The notes under the pieces: generated by a model | Database searches by the model: none | The model's input: the letters and a program-made list of their open reading frames with translations, nothing else | What the model was told of the DNA's origin: nothing | DNA from: Bacillota bacterium | GTDB taxonomy: Bacteria > Bacillota > Clostridia > Christensenellales > Aristaeellaceae | Direction of reading: 5' to 3' | Length of the DNA stretch: 33,311 nucleotides | NCBI GenBank assembly: GCA_023415715.1 | Contig: JAEZJP010000179.1 | Coordinates: forward strand, 1-33,311 | Program-made: the position numbers and the translations under genes | In this document: positions 24,386-32,333 of the stretch, one piece after another | Position numbering within the stretch: the stretch's first letter is position 1 | Layout: each line of letters opens with the position of its first letter

Positions 24386-24426
24386 TAATCCGCAGATCAA
24401 AACTGCCTTGCCATATCATGTTGGTG
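24386..24426 (-). repeat. attC-like spacer repeat, site 3 (diverged)
   Basis: GGCAGTTTTGATCTGCGGAT on the minus strand is clearly related to the right half of sites 1 and 2. The other half (CACCAACATGATATGGC) is not similar in sequence. GCAG/CTGC can pair. Confidence 0.4.
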
Positions 24427-24448
24427 AAACGAGCAATGCCGGGGCACG

Positions 24449-24474
24449 AAAAGGCCCGCCTAAAAGAAGGGCCT
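24449..24474 (-). terminator. Intrinsic terminator after the tRNA relic and ydcF
   Basis: On the minus strand AGGCCC (24474-24469) pairs with GGGCCT (24457-24452), followed by TTTTC. It starts directly at the CCA end of the tRNA relic. Confidence 0.65.
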
Positions 24475-24544
24475 GGCGGTGCTTGCTGGACCTTAACCAG
24501 CGGCCCCTTCCATATGAACGGGTTGCTCTGCCATACTAATACGC
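24474..24544 (-). pseudogene. tRNA-Met (CAT) relic lacking the 5' acceptor strand
   Basis: Read on the minus strand the segment gives a D-arm-like part ending GGCAGAGC, then AACCCGTTCATATGG (anticodon loop TTCATAT with CAT), GCTGG-TTAAGGT-CCAGC as a T-arm with five perfect pairs and a seven-base loop, then AAGCACC, G, CCA. From the D-stem to CCA it counts exactly 71 bases as in a tRNA. The anticodon stem is disrupted, the T-loop is not TTCRA-like, and the 5' acceptor strand (expected GGTGCTT) is replaced by the end of the ydcF gene. It is therefore a dead copy or the 3' footprint of an integration into a tRNA gene. Confidence 0.6.
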
Positions 24545-24545
24545 G

Positions 24546-25193
24546 TCATACAATATACTTATCGTACCCCAGCTTCACGAGCGCCTCATAGGAAGCCATA
24601 ATCTTAGGTGGAATCTGCTGGGGAATTTGATAGCCCAGCCTTGCAAACACGTCCATCCGCTGAAAATCTCCCACCAGGCTGTTGATGATCTCGCTTTCCT
24701 CCACGCCGTCTTTAAGCATGCCGGCCACATAGTCCTCCAATGCCGGGTTGCCCGGAGCTATGACAACCTCCACCTCCGGCCACTGCTTTTGAAGCGCTGC
24801 CCATACCCGGCGGGTCATGTAGGGCTTGTGGACGGCAATGATTTTCTTTGGAGTCATTCCCCTGTTCTCAAACATACTTTTGGCAAAATGAATATTCTCG
24901 CCCGTATTTGTGGCTTTGTTTTCAATCAAAACAGCTTCAGGCGGAACGCCTTCTTTCACAGCGATTTCGGCAAAAAGTTCTGCCTCCGGCTTAGGATATA
25001 TCCCCATGGTACCCTTGCCAAGATACCCCGTGAACAGGATCACAGGCGCCCAACCAGCCTTAAACAGCTTGGCGGCGCGGCTGGCAATGGTTTGATCGTG
25101 GCTGCCAAAGCCAATGATGGCATCCGCAGGCGCAAGGGGATGCTCCATGTACAGATAGTCCCACAAATCTTTCAGGTAAGCATATTTGTCCAT
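24546..25193 (-). CDS. YdcF/SanA/ElyC family protein (DUF218)
   Basis: The 215-residue soluble protein has the DUF218 pattern: PADAIIGFGSHDQTIASRAA near the N-terminus, PVILFTGYLGKG, EAELFAEIAVKEGVPPEAVL, IENKATNTGENIHFAKSMFE (the conserved E-x-x-x-x-T-x-E-N segment) and IIAVHKPYMTRRVWAALQKQ. E. coli YdcF binds S-adenosylmethionine, and ElyC/SanA affect envelope integrity; this copy lacks the N-terminal membrane helix of ElyC and SanA, so it is YdcF-like and cytosolic. GAAGGG is nine bases before the ATG at 25193, so I prefer it over the ATG at 25202. The stop codon lies against the tRNA relic. Confidence 0.88.
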   Translation of the reverse strand: MDKYAYLKDLWDYLYMEHPLAPADAIIGFGSHDQTIASRAAKLFKAGWAPVILFTGYLGKGTMGIYPKPEAELFAEIAVKEGVPPEAVLIENKATNTGENIHFAKSMFENRGMTPKKIIAVHKPYMTRRVWAALQKQWPEVEVVIAPGNPALEDYVAGMLKDGVEESEIINSLVGDFQRMDVFARLGYQIPQQIPPKIMASYEALVKLGYDKYIV

Positions 25194-25223
25194 CAAACGC
25201 ATCCCTTCGCTATATCAAAAACA

Positions 25224-27248
25224 CTAATCCAATGTATAGTAACAGTAATCCCATTGAGGTTCGGGAATCGTTACCGTATTTCCATCTGTGGTATGAAACT
25301 TTGCAACTGCAACATATACGTATTTGGCGTTTTGATATCCTTCCAACCATACATATCCGGCCATAATGCTCTTGCCGGGCTTTATGGTTTTTGTATACGT
25401 ATAGGCGCTATATATATCGCCAGTACCATTATTTTTAATTTTCTCCTCATACACATCTTCACAATAGAAGATAATTGTAAATCCATCAATGGTCTTCTTT
25501 CCACTTACGTTTTTTATCCCCAAATTTATGTTTGGATCGCCCTTGTAACGCTCAACATAACTGCTCAAAAAATCGATGGGGTTCGCCGGCTCTCTATACG
25601 GCGTAGCCGTCGGCTTGGGTGTTTTTGTCGGCTTAGGCGTTGGCGTTGGCTTGGGCATTGATGCGCGGATAGGTTCCGAAGTTTCAGATACATTGGCCCC
25701 GTCCATGCTTCGGATCTTGTAATAATACGTGTAGCCTCTCTTTACATCCTTATCAGTATATTTTGAACCAGTTATGGTAGCTAACGCCGTATAGGGGCCG
25801 GTGGATACTCTTGAACGGTAAATCGCATATTCTTTTGCGTTCTTGACCTTTGACCACGTAAGCGTTACTGCAGTCCCGCCGGCTTTGGCTTTGAAATTAC
25901 CGGGTATTGACAAGGCATCTGAATATGTATAGTAGGACGAAACCACAAGGATTTCTGCTGGGTCAGAAGATACAGCGGTACCGTCAGCACTTATTATTTT
26001 ATAGCTATATATGCCTGGTTCAATGGCTCCTTTGTCCAAATACCGGGTAGATGAGGTTTGTTCTACCAAGGCAAATTCACCAGAATTATAAGACCGGTAA
26101 ACTTGATACATTTTAGCATTTGGAACCGCATCCCAAGTAATTGAAATTCCTTCAGTTCCCGCAGATCCCTTGACGGCAGCAGGCGGAGTAAGCGAAGGCC
26201 TTGGTGTTGCGATAGGTACTTCAGCTTTAACGGCATCTGACGTATGCGATGCAACTGTGCCGTTTGTACAGACAATCTTGTAGTAATATGTTTCTCCGGA
26301 TTTAATTTCCATATCTTGAAATGTGCTAATGGCAACCGTACCAACAAGGCTGTAGCTGTCGTTGTCATATGACCGATAAATTTTATACTGTCTGGCACCC
26401 TGAACCGCATCCCATGTAAGCTCAACGCCGCCTTGGCTGGTAGATACGCGAATATCATTAACAGGTGCAAGTACCAGTGTCGGCTTTGGCGTAGGCTTTG
26501 GCGTAAGCGTCGCCGTCGGCCTAGGTGTTGCCGCGGATATATAACCCGACAAATCCATCCATGGGAACCGGATGATGTCAGCTCCTTCCCTTGTCTTATA
26601 TAATTGTATGACTTCGCTGATGTCAATTGCCTGGTTCGTATTCTGGTTGTCGGTAATGGTGGAGCGGGTGATGCCGATGACCTCACCCCGGTCATTGAAC
26701 AGGGGACCGCCGCTGGATCCATGGGAAACAGGCGCCGTGAATTGTATGATGGGGACGCCGTCATCGTCATACAGCGCACTGATATCCCCCTTGGTTACCT
26801 CGTTGGTGATGAACTGCGGGCTGCCGATAACCACCACCGGCTCCCCCCTGCGCAATTTGCCGCCAGGAAAGAGCTTGAGCGGTTCAAGGACAGGCGCATC
26901 ATCATATGTATAGAACTCAAGGATTGCAATATCCTTCTTTTCATTCGCGGCGAGCACCCTTGTAATGGGATAATAGTCCTTGCCATTGTCGCTGACAGCC
27001 CAAATTTCGGCCGCTTTATCGATCACGTGATAATTTGTCACCAGTGTATTGCTGTCAAAGGCAACAAACCCACTGCCGTTTCCGAAGAATTCTTCGTTTT
27101 CATCAAGTAGGCCCAGCATAAGCACCGATTGTACCGTCTGCTCTATCGCATCATAATCGTTTTGAAAATAGGAAGCGCTGGCGGATGATGCAAACAAGGC
27201 CAAAACAGCCATTAGCAAAGCGCATACATTTTTCAGAAGCTTCTCCAT
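25224..27248 (-). CDS. Exported trypsin-like serine protease with three FN3 domains
   Basis: The 674-residue protein has a signal peptide (residues 1-26, SSASAS), then a HtrA-like chymotrypsin-fold domain with the full triad: His74 in VTNYHVI, Asp106 in KKDIAIL, and Ser179 in HGSSGGPLF. A TP/KP linker (about 241-258) leads to three fibronectin type III modules (about 262-350, 365-455, 465-550), each with a YKIYRS or YAIYRS strand and YYYKI. A second PTPTPKP linker (about 552-575) is followed by a C-terminal domain of about 95 residues that I do not recognise. The enzyme should act at or outside the surface. There is no PDZ domain, unlike HtrA. CAGGAGGAAG precedes the ATG at 27248. A TATAAT lies on the minus strand near 27330, without a good -35. 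Confidence 0.92.
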   Translation of the reverse strand: MEKLLKNVCALLMAVLALFASSASASYFQNDYDAIEQTVQSVLMLGLLDENEEFFGNGSGFVAFDSNTLVTNYHVIDKAAEIWAVSDNGKDYYPITRVLAANEKKDIAILEFYTYDDAPVLEPLKLFPGGKLRRGEPVVVIGSPQFITNEVTKGDISALYDDDGVPIIQFTAPVSHGSSGGPLFNDRGEVIGITRSTITDNQNTNQAIDISEVIQLYKTREGADIIRFPWMDLSGYISAATPRPTATLTPKPTPKPTLVLAPVNDIRVSTSQGGVELTWDAVQGARQYKIYRSYDNDSYSLVGTVAISTFQDMEIKSGETYYYKIVCTNGTVASHTSDAVKAEVPIATPRPSLTPPAAVKGSAGTEGISITWDAVPNAKMYQVYRSYNSGEFALVEQTSSTRYLDKGAIEPGIYSYKIISADGTAVSSDPAEILVVSSYYTYSDALSIPGNFKAKAGGTAVTLTWSKVKNAKEYAIYRSRVSTGPYTALATITGSKYTDKDVKRGYTYYYKIRSMDGANVSETSEPIRASMPKPTPTPKPTKTPKPTATPYREPANPIDFLSSYVERYKGDPNINLGIKNVSGKKTIDGFTIIFYCEDVYEEKIKNNGTGDIYSAYTYTKTIKPGKSIMAGYVWLEGYQNAKYVYVAVAKFHTTDGNTVTIPEPQWDYCYYTLD

Positions 27249-27379
27249 GGGCCTTCCTCCTGAGTAAAGCTCAAAATCATATGTATTTCTATATATATTG
27301 TAACCAACAAATATAGAACGCAAGGGATTATATACCAATCATATAGTAGAAACTGATAAAACACAACACGCAAAGCCCT

Positions 27380-27580
27380 CCATCCGGCTCAATCGGCGCG
27401 CTGCTGCGCTGCCGCTTGCATCGCTTGTTTCGCCGGCCCCCTCCACCCCCGCCCAAATCCGACACAATCGGGGGTGGGGTTACGGAGCCTCAAGGGGGAG
27501 TCAACTGCAAAAAAAGGCCGTCAATCGACAGCCCTTTATACCATGAAACCATCATAAAGAAAACCGGAAATACAAGGAAA
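27380..27580 (+). repeat. Mosaic GC-rich intergenic repeat, copy D
   Basis: The left end (27380-27438) is the 59-base perfect match to copy A in reverse orientation. A hairpin CACCCCCG/CGGGGGTG follows (about 27446-27478), in the same place as the hairpin of copy B. The right end has AAAACCGGAAATACAAGGAA as in B and C. The 347-base gap between the protease and DUF454 genes is this element plus the terminator at 27509. Confidence 0.75.
27509..27535 (-). terminator. Intrinsic terminator for the DUF454 gene
   Basis: On the minus strand GGCTGTC-GATT-GACGGCC (one T-G pair) is followed by seven T. It lies inside mosaic repeat copy D. Confidence 0.75.
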
Positions 27581-27595
27581 TGAGCACCTTGCTTT

Positions 27596-27973
27596 TCACT
27601 TTTTTACGGTACCATTGATCCGCTTCATAAACAGGCTGAAAGACAGGCCACAGGCGAAAATCAAAAGCCGAAGCCATGGGTTTTTCACAAGGAAAAAAGC
27701 AATGATCACAGACAGCCACAAAAAGATCAGGGCGCTTTTCACTACCCTTTTCCATACAGCCCTGCGCCCGATGAATTCACGAATGAACCCGCCGATGAGC
27801 TTGTTGTTTTTTAGTTTTTCGTACATCCTGTCAGAACTGCGCGCAAAGCACCAGGCGGCGAGCAGCAGAAAAGGCGTGGCCGGTACGACAGGCAATAGAA
27901 AACCGGTTACCCCAAGGGCCAAGCTCGCCAGGCCGGAGACAATCAGCACCGCTTTTTTTACCGTACCGGCCAT
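27596..27973 (-). CDS. DUF454 (YbaN-like) small membrane protein
   Basis: The 125-residue protein has a first hydrophobic region GLASLALGVTGFLLPVVPAT with PFLLLAAWCFARSSDR, the hallmark of the family (P-x-x-P-T-x-P-F-L-L-L-A-x-x-C-F-A-R-S), and two more helices after residue 75 (SALIFLWLSVIIAFFLV and LLIFACGLSFSLF). Its function is unknown; members are inner-membrane proteins found across bacteria. GGGGTGAGG precedes the ATG at 27973, so the TTG at 27991 is unlikely. It lies downstream of the FMN-stalk gene on the same strand with a hairpin between them. Confidence 0.9.
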   Translation of the reverse strand: MAGTVKKAVLIVSGLASLALGVTGFLLPVVPATPFLLLAAWCFARSSDRMYEKLKNNKLIGGFIREFIGRRAVWKRVVKSALIFLWLSVIIAFFLVKNPWLRLLIFACGLSFSLFMKRINGTVKK

Positions 27974-28046
27974 AGCCTCACCCCGGTCCAAAATTTAAGC
28001 GTCCGGGATATTGTTTGCGCTTTCCGCCGGTCTTACGCTAAGTTAT

Positions 28047-28076
28047 GGCCGCGGGAGCATTGCGCGTCCCGCGGCC
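28047..28076. terminator. GC-rich hairpin between the FMN-stalk gene and DUF454
   Basis: GGCCGCGGGA pairs perfectly with TCCCGCGGCC. The T-rich side (TGTTTTTAATTTTTT) is on the plus strand, towards the FMN-stalk gene's own end, so its action on minus-strand transcripts is uncertain. Confidence 0.45.
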
Positions 28077-28098
28077 TCCTGTTTTTAATTTTTTACAA

Positions 28099-29880
28099 TT
28101 ACTTTAACTGTGACAATGCTTCGTTTACAGCATCAACCACCGCTTGGGAGGATGCTGTTGCGCCCGAAACCGCATCTATATCCTGCCCCAATTCAACGGT
28201 TCCTGATTTGCCTATGAATTGGCTGATAAAATCAGCCTCCCTCACTTTATCCCCCACACCGTATGTTTCGGTGAAACCATATCCATCAACAGCCATGGCC
28301 TGGATGGCGCCGTTTGCATCCAATATAACGGTCACTTCAATAGGGCCGATATACCCTTGCTTGCTGACAGTGATCACCCTGTATCCGCCCTTCACTATGA
28401 AATCAAGGGCTTCCGGCGCCGTGACCGGTTCACCTGCTGATACTTGGGCATCCGCCAGCGCTTGTTCGGCTGTTTCCTTATCAGCAAGCGCTTGGGTCTT
28501 TGCCTCCTCGGCGGCTTTCACAGCCTCCTGCGCGGCTGAAAGATCATCCTTTGCTATCTGAGCATCGTCCTGCGCGGCCTTCAGATCCTTCTCTGCCTTT
28601 GCCTTGCCATGAAGTGCGGACTGCAGATCATCACCGAGCATTCTGGCGGTTGCCTCGGCAGCTGCCTGCATATCCTGCGCCGTTTTCGCAGCGGCCTCGG
28701 CGGCTGCCTTTTCATCTTGCGCCGTCTTCATAGCGGCCTCGGCGGCTGCCTTTTCATCCTGCGCCGTCATCATAGCGGCCTCAGCAGCTGCCTTTTCTTC
28801 CTGCGCCGTCATCATAGCGGCCTCGGCGGCAGCCTTCTCTTCCTGTGCCGTCTTCAAAGCGGCCTCGGCAGCTGCCTTTTCACTATTGACGGTTTCTGTT
28901 TCCTTCCTGGCGGCGCCCAATTCATCCAAAGCAGCCTGTGTGGCATCATTCGCGGCTGTCAGCTGGCTTTTCAGCCTTCCTAATTCAGCCTGGGTTGCAT
29001 TCAGTTCCGCTTGGATCCCATTAAGCTTCGCGTTCAGTTCATCAGCTTCTGCCTGGGCTGCAGCTTTTGCGCTTTCTTGGGCTTCCTCGGCTGCCAGCTT
29101 ATCCGCAAGCGCAGCCTGCGCTTTTTCTTCGGCGGTTTTTAAAGCATCCTCCGCCGCAAGTTTTTCAGCCAGTGCAGTCTTTTCAGCCTCCCCGGCTGCT
29201 TTGGCTTCCTCTTCTGCTTTAGCCTTGTCCTTTAGAGCTGCCTGCATGGCATCTTCCGCAGTCATTGCGGCTTTTTCAGCCGACGCCTTCTCATTGAGTG
29301 CTGCCTGCATGGCTTCCTCAGCAACCTTGGCAGCCTTCTGCGAATCAGCCTTGTCCTTAAATGCTGCCTGCGCTTCATTCCCGGCTGTGGTTGCGGCCTC
29401 CTCCGCCGCCTGCATCCTTGTCAAAGCTGCCTGCTCCGCCTCTTTGGCGGCCTTTGCTGATGCCTCTGCTTCCGCCTTACCGTTCAGAGCCGCCTGCGTG
29501 GCTTCTTCAGCAGCTTTTAAAGCATCTTCCGCCGCAGCCTTTTCATGCAATGCTGTCTGCACGGCTTCATCGGCAGATTTGGCGGCCTCCTCTGCTGCCG
29601 CTTTTTCCCCTAACGCAGCCTGCAGCTTTTCATCGGCAGTTTTAGCAGCTTCCTGCGCCGCGTTAAGAACCTTCTCGTTTTCCGCTTTGGCATCTTCCAG
29701 GGCTTGGTTGGCTGCCGTCAAGCCACGGTCAAGTTCATCAGTCTTTTTTTGAAGCTCATTATACTTAGCAATGAGATTGTCGTTTTGATTCACCTTTTTG
29801 TTTCGGTCATCAATCATTACGCCAAGAACAATGGCCAGGATCAGAACAACAGCCACTAATGCCACGCAGGTCTTCTTCAT
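28099..29880 (-). CDS. Membrane-anchored coiled-coil stalk with C-terminal FMN-binding domain
   Basis: The 593-residue protein starts with an uncleaved-looking hydrophobic anchor (about residues 4-24). Residues about 30-485 are one long Ala/Glu/Lys heptad coiled coil, built from many EKAAAEAAMKTAQD-like units. The last 95 residues form an FMN_bind domain: GGYRVITVSKQGYIGPIEVT, VDGYGFTETYGVGDK and DAVSGATASS. The SGAT threonine (about 575) is the site at which ApbE-type flavin transferases attach FMN covalently in NqrC/RnfG relatives. The layout suggests a flavin held tens of nanometres from the membrane for electron transfer. AAGGAGTG precedes the ATG at 29880; the GTG at 29889 is less likely. 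No ApbE or Rnf gene is in the window. Confidence 0.88.
   Translation of the reverse strand: MKKTCVALVAVVLILAIVLGVMIDDRNKKVNQNDNLIAKYNELQKKTDELDRGLTAANQALEDAKAENEKVLNAAQEAAKTADEKLQAALGEKAAAEEAAKSADEAVQTALHEKAAAEDALKAAEEATQAALNGKAEAEASAKAAKEAEQAALTRMQAAEEAATTAGNEAQAAFKDKADSQKAAKVAEEAMQAALNEKASAEKAAMTAEDAMQAALKDKAKAEEEAKAAGEAEKTALAEKLAAEDALKTAEEKAQAALADKLAAEEAQESAKAAAQAEADELNAKLNGIQAELNATQAELGRLKSQLTAANDATQAALDELGAARKETETVNSEKAAAEAALKTAQEEKAAAEAAMMTAQEEKAAAEAAMMTAQDEKAAAEAAMKTAQDEKAAAEAAAKTAQDMQAAAEATARMLGDDLQSALHGKAKAEKDLKAAQDDAQIAKDDLSAAQEAVKAAEEAKTQALADKETAEQALADAQVSAGEPVTAPEALDFIVKGGYRVITVSKQGYIGPIEVTVILDANGAIQAMAVDGYGFTETYGVGDKVREADFISQFIGKSGTVELGQDIDAVSGATASSQAVVDAVNEALSQLK
28661..28880 (-). 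repeat. Tandem 42-base repeats inside the FMN-stalk gene
   Basis: Starting points at 28661, 28703, 28745, 28787, 28829 and 28871 are spaced exactly 42 bases. Each unit encodes 14 residues, two heptads of the coiled coil (EKAAAEAAMxTAQ and one more residue). Neighbouring units differ at few bases, so copy number may vary between strains. More diverged units continue to about 29680. Confidence 0.85.
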
Positions 29881-30320
29881 AGATGTCACTCCTTATTCAA
29901 TTTTGTGAAGGCTTGCGAACCACCGTCAACCTTGATGTGCTAATGTATGTTACTGTTTATGTAAATATCCAATATATATTTCATTATAAGAAACAGAAAG
30001 CTGTTCTGTGTTCCGTTCAGCTTTTTTGATGATCCTGATCACTTTCTTAGGTCAATCCGTACCGCGGGAGGGCTTTTCAGAAGCCTGACTCCTAAAACCC
30101 GCCGGCCTCCGGATAGACGAAATCCTGGCTGCCTGGTCTAAAAGGCAAAACCTGCCGTATCGTATAACGAAACAGATGACAGATCTGCCCATTTTTGGTA
30201 GAATTCAAGAAAACCGGCAGGAAGGGAAATATCATATGAGAAAAGTCGGCTCTCCAGCGCAGGTCAGGGGCCTGTTCCATATGCTCCTCATTTGATAACT
30301 CATAAGAAATTGCTCGAATA
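29881..30320. other. Intergenic region between divergent FMN-stalk and chemoreceptor genes
   Basis: About 570 bases separate the two starts. A TATAAT on the minus strand at 29983-29988 may belong to the FMN-stalk gene, but its -35 is poor. TTGGTAGAAT occurs at about 30195 and again at 30321. No open frame here looks like a gene, and I saw no riboswitch-like structure. Confidence 0.4.
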
Positions 30321-30349
30321 TTGGTAGAATGCCGTTGAAATTGTATAAT
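30321..30349 (+). promoter_or_regulatory. Sigma-A type promoter for the second chemoreceptor gene
   Basis: TTGGTA (30321-30326), 17-base spacer, consensus TATAAT (30344-30349), about 100 bases before the GTG start. Confidence 0.6.
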
Positions 30350-30450
30350 GGCGATGATACAATGATGCAAAACATGACGTTTAATTTTTCCGTTTTTTTG
30401 GCGATATTTTTTAATAGAATCTATTATCTACAAATGAAGGAGCATTTTTC

Positions 30451-32157
30451 GTGAGAAACATCAATCTTCGTACTAAAATGCTTATTTTTTCAGTGATGGC
30501 AGCTGCGTTGATCCTGTTGGTATGGGCGCTTTCCTTATCCCTTTTTGAAAACACGAAGATAGGCAGCAAATTATACGATGAAATCATGCTTTCCAACGAA
30601 TTGACCACGGATATCAAACCTCCTGTGGAATATGTGATCGAAGCCTATGCAACTGCACAGGAATATATCGGAACAGACGGTTCCGACCAGAGGGACGAAT
30701 TGTACACATCGTTCCAGGCCCTGAAACAAGCCTTTCTGGAGCGCTATACGTATTGGGACGCGCACATTACGGATAACGAAATGCGGCAGGTATTTTTAAA
30801 AGACGCGCATGATTCCGCTGTCAAATTTTTCGACGTATTTGAAAACGAGGTCGTAACTGCAGGAAAGAATTATAATGCCGTTCTGATGAAGTCGGCACAG
30901 CGAAACCTGAAAGCTGCCTATTTGGAACATCGCGCCGCCATAGACAAGACCTTGACGCTGTCCGACAAGTGGCGGGCCGATTTGTTGAATACAGTGGCGG
31001 AATCAACCCAAAGGGATAATATCCTGCTGATCGTGATCGTTATTGGCGGCCTGCTGGCTTTAATCGTGGTAAGCCTGGCGATCACCCTTCCTCTGGCGAA
31101 GACTTCCAGATACGTAACCGGTGTAATGGAACGCATTGCCGATGGGGATCTTAATGCCGCCATCGATGATAAATTCATTTCCCGCGATGAAATGGGACGG
31201 TTGTGCCTGTCCACAAAGCGGACGGCGGAACGGCTGAACGGTTATCTTTCATATATCAAGGAGATCACGGCAGTACTTAACTCCATGGCTGCGGGGGATA
31301 TGCGCATCCGCCTGGCGAACGATTACAGCGGCGAATTCGCGGCCATCAAGCAGGCGCTTCTGGAAATATCGTCTTCTTTGAACCATACGCTCACTGCCAT
31401 TGCGGTTGCGTCCAGCCAGGTCAACGCAGGCGCGAAGCGGATCTCCGAAGAAGCGCAGACGCTCTCCCATGGCGTGCAAACACAGGCTACTTCCATTGAG
31501 CAATTGTCCTCGTCCATTGAAAGCGTATCCGGACAGGCAAAAGATAACGCGAACAATGTGAAAAACGCTACGGATTATGTGAGCAGGGCTGTCGTTGGAA
31601 TCGGTCAAAGCAATCAAACCATGCATAAGATGCTTGATTCCATGGACAAGATCAGCAAAACCTCCGGCGAGATTGGCCAGATCATCAAAGTGATCGACGA
31701 TATCGCATTCCAAACGAACATCCTGGCCCTCAATGCCGCGGTGGAAGCAGCCAGGGCGGGTTCCGCCGGCAGCGGGTTTGCCGTTGTGGCGGATGAAGTG
31801 CGCAATCTGGCGGGCAAATCATCTGAAGCGGCCAAGCAGACGACACAGTTGATCGAGGCGTCCTTAAAAGCCATATCCGGCGGCGCAAAATACTCGGAAG
31901 ATACGGCCAAAGAGCTTGAAGAAGTTGCCCGGGAAGCGGAACAGATCAAGGCAGCCATTCAGGGCATTGAAACCGCCTCGGCAGCGCAGGCCGCCGCCAT
32001 TGAACAGATCAAGCAGGGCCTGAAGCAGATATCCGATGTGGTGCAGAGCAACGCCACCGCGTCCGAGGAAAGCGCCTCTGCCTCCGAGGAAATGTTCAGC
32101 CAGTCTACGCTGCTCAAGGAAGAAGTGGACAAGTTCACGCTGGACGGGACGATGTAG
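30451..32157 (+). CDS. Methyl-accepting chemotaxis protein
   Basis: A 568-residue receptor with membrane helix one at about residues 10-30, a helical sensor of about 155 residues, membrane helix two at about 190-212, HAMP-like segments to about 310, and the cytoplasmic hairpin with tip VIDDIAFQTNILALNAAVEA and ARAGSAGSGFAVVADEVRNL at about 414-455. The cytoplasmic half is strongly similar to that of the receptor at 16068 (GDMRxxxxxDYxGxFAAIKQA and AAAIEQIKQGL shared), while the sensor halves look unrelated, so the two answer to different signals. GTG start with GAAGGAG upstream. Ligand unknown; no CheA/CheW genes are in the window. Confidence 0.95.
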   Translation: MRNINLRTKMLIFSVMAAALILLVWALSLSLFENTKIGSKLYDEIMLSNELTTDIKPPVEYVIEAYATAQEYIGTDGSDQRDELYTSFQALKQAFLERYTYWDAHITDNEMRQVFLKDAHDSAVKFFDVFENEVVTAGKNYNAVLMKSAQRNLKAAYLEHRAAIDKTLTLSDKWRADLLNTVAESTQRDNILLIVIVIGGLLALIVVSLAITLPLAKTSRYVTGVMERIADGDLNAAIDDKFISRDEMGRLCLSTKRTAERLNGYLSYIKEITAVLNSMAAGDMRIRLANDYSGEFAAIKQALLEISSSLNHTLTAIAVASSQVNAGAKRISEEAQTLSHGVQTQATSIEQLSSSIESVSGQAKDNANNVKNATDYVSRAVVGIGQSNQTMHKMLDSMDKISKTSGEIGQIIKVIDDIAFQTNILALNAAVEAARAGSAGSGFAVVADEVRNLAGKSSEAAKQTTQLIEASLKAISGGAKYSEDTAKELEEVAREAEQIKAAIQGIETASAAQAAAIEQIKQGLKQISDVVQSNATASEESASASEEMFSQSTLLKEEVDKFTLDGTM

Positions 32158-32208
32158 GAATCAAACGGAATAAAAGGCAAAGCATTGAACAAAGAATATC
32201 CAGTAAGG

Positions 32209-32256
32209 AAGAGGCTGTCTCAAAGCGGGTGAATCGCAGCGGGACAGCCTCTTTTC
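32209..32256 (+). terminator. Intrinsic terminator after the second chemoreceptor gene (repeat type)
   Basis: GAGGCTGTC (32211-32219) pairs with GACAGCCTC (32243-32251) and TTTT follows. The inner sequence CAAAGCGGGTGAATCGCAGC is related to the terminator at 7830. Confidence 0.8.
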
Positions 32257-32333
32257 GTCTGATCAATCTATCCGGCTCCCAATGCAAGAAGCCGGTTTGG
32301 GCCACAACAAATCCGGAAAATGTTAAAATGTAG

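Noticed and set aside
26063..26779. Minus-strand open frame of 238 codons inside the protease gene
   Set aside because: Alternate frame of a gene with full catalytic triad and FN3 modules; composition is not protein-like.
28661..28880. Regular direct repeats considered as a CRISPR array
   Set aside because: Units are contiguous with no unique spacers and lie in frame within a coiled-coil gene.
28886..29752. Plus-strand open frame of 288 codons, nearly all Ala/Ser
   Set aside because: It is the antisense shadow of the Ala/Glu/Lys coiled-coil repeats; no ribosome binding site or domain.
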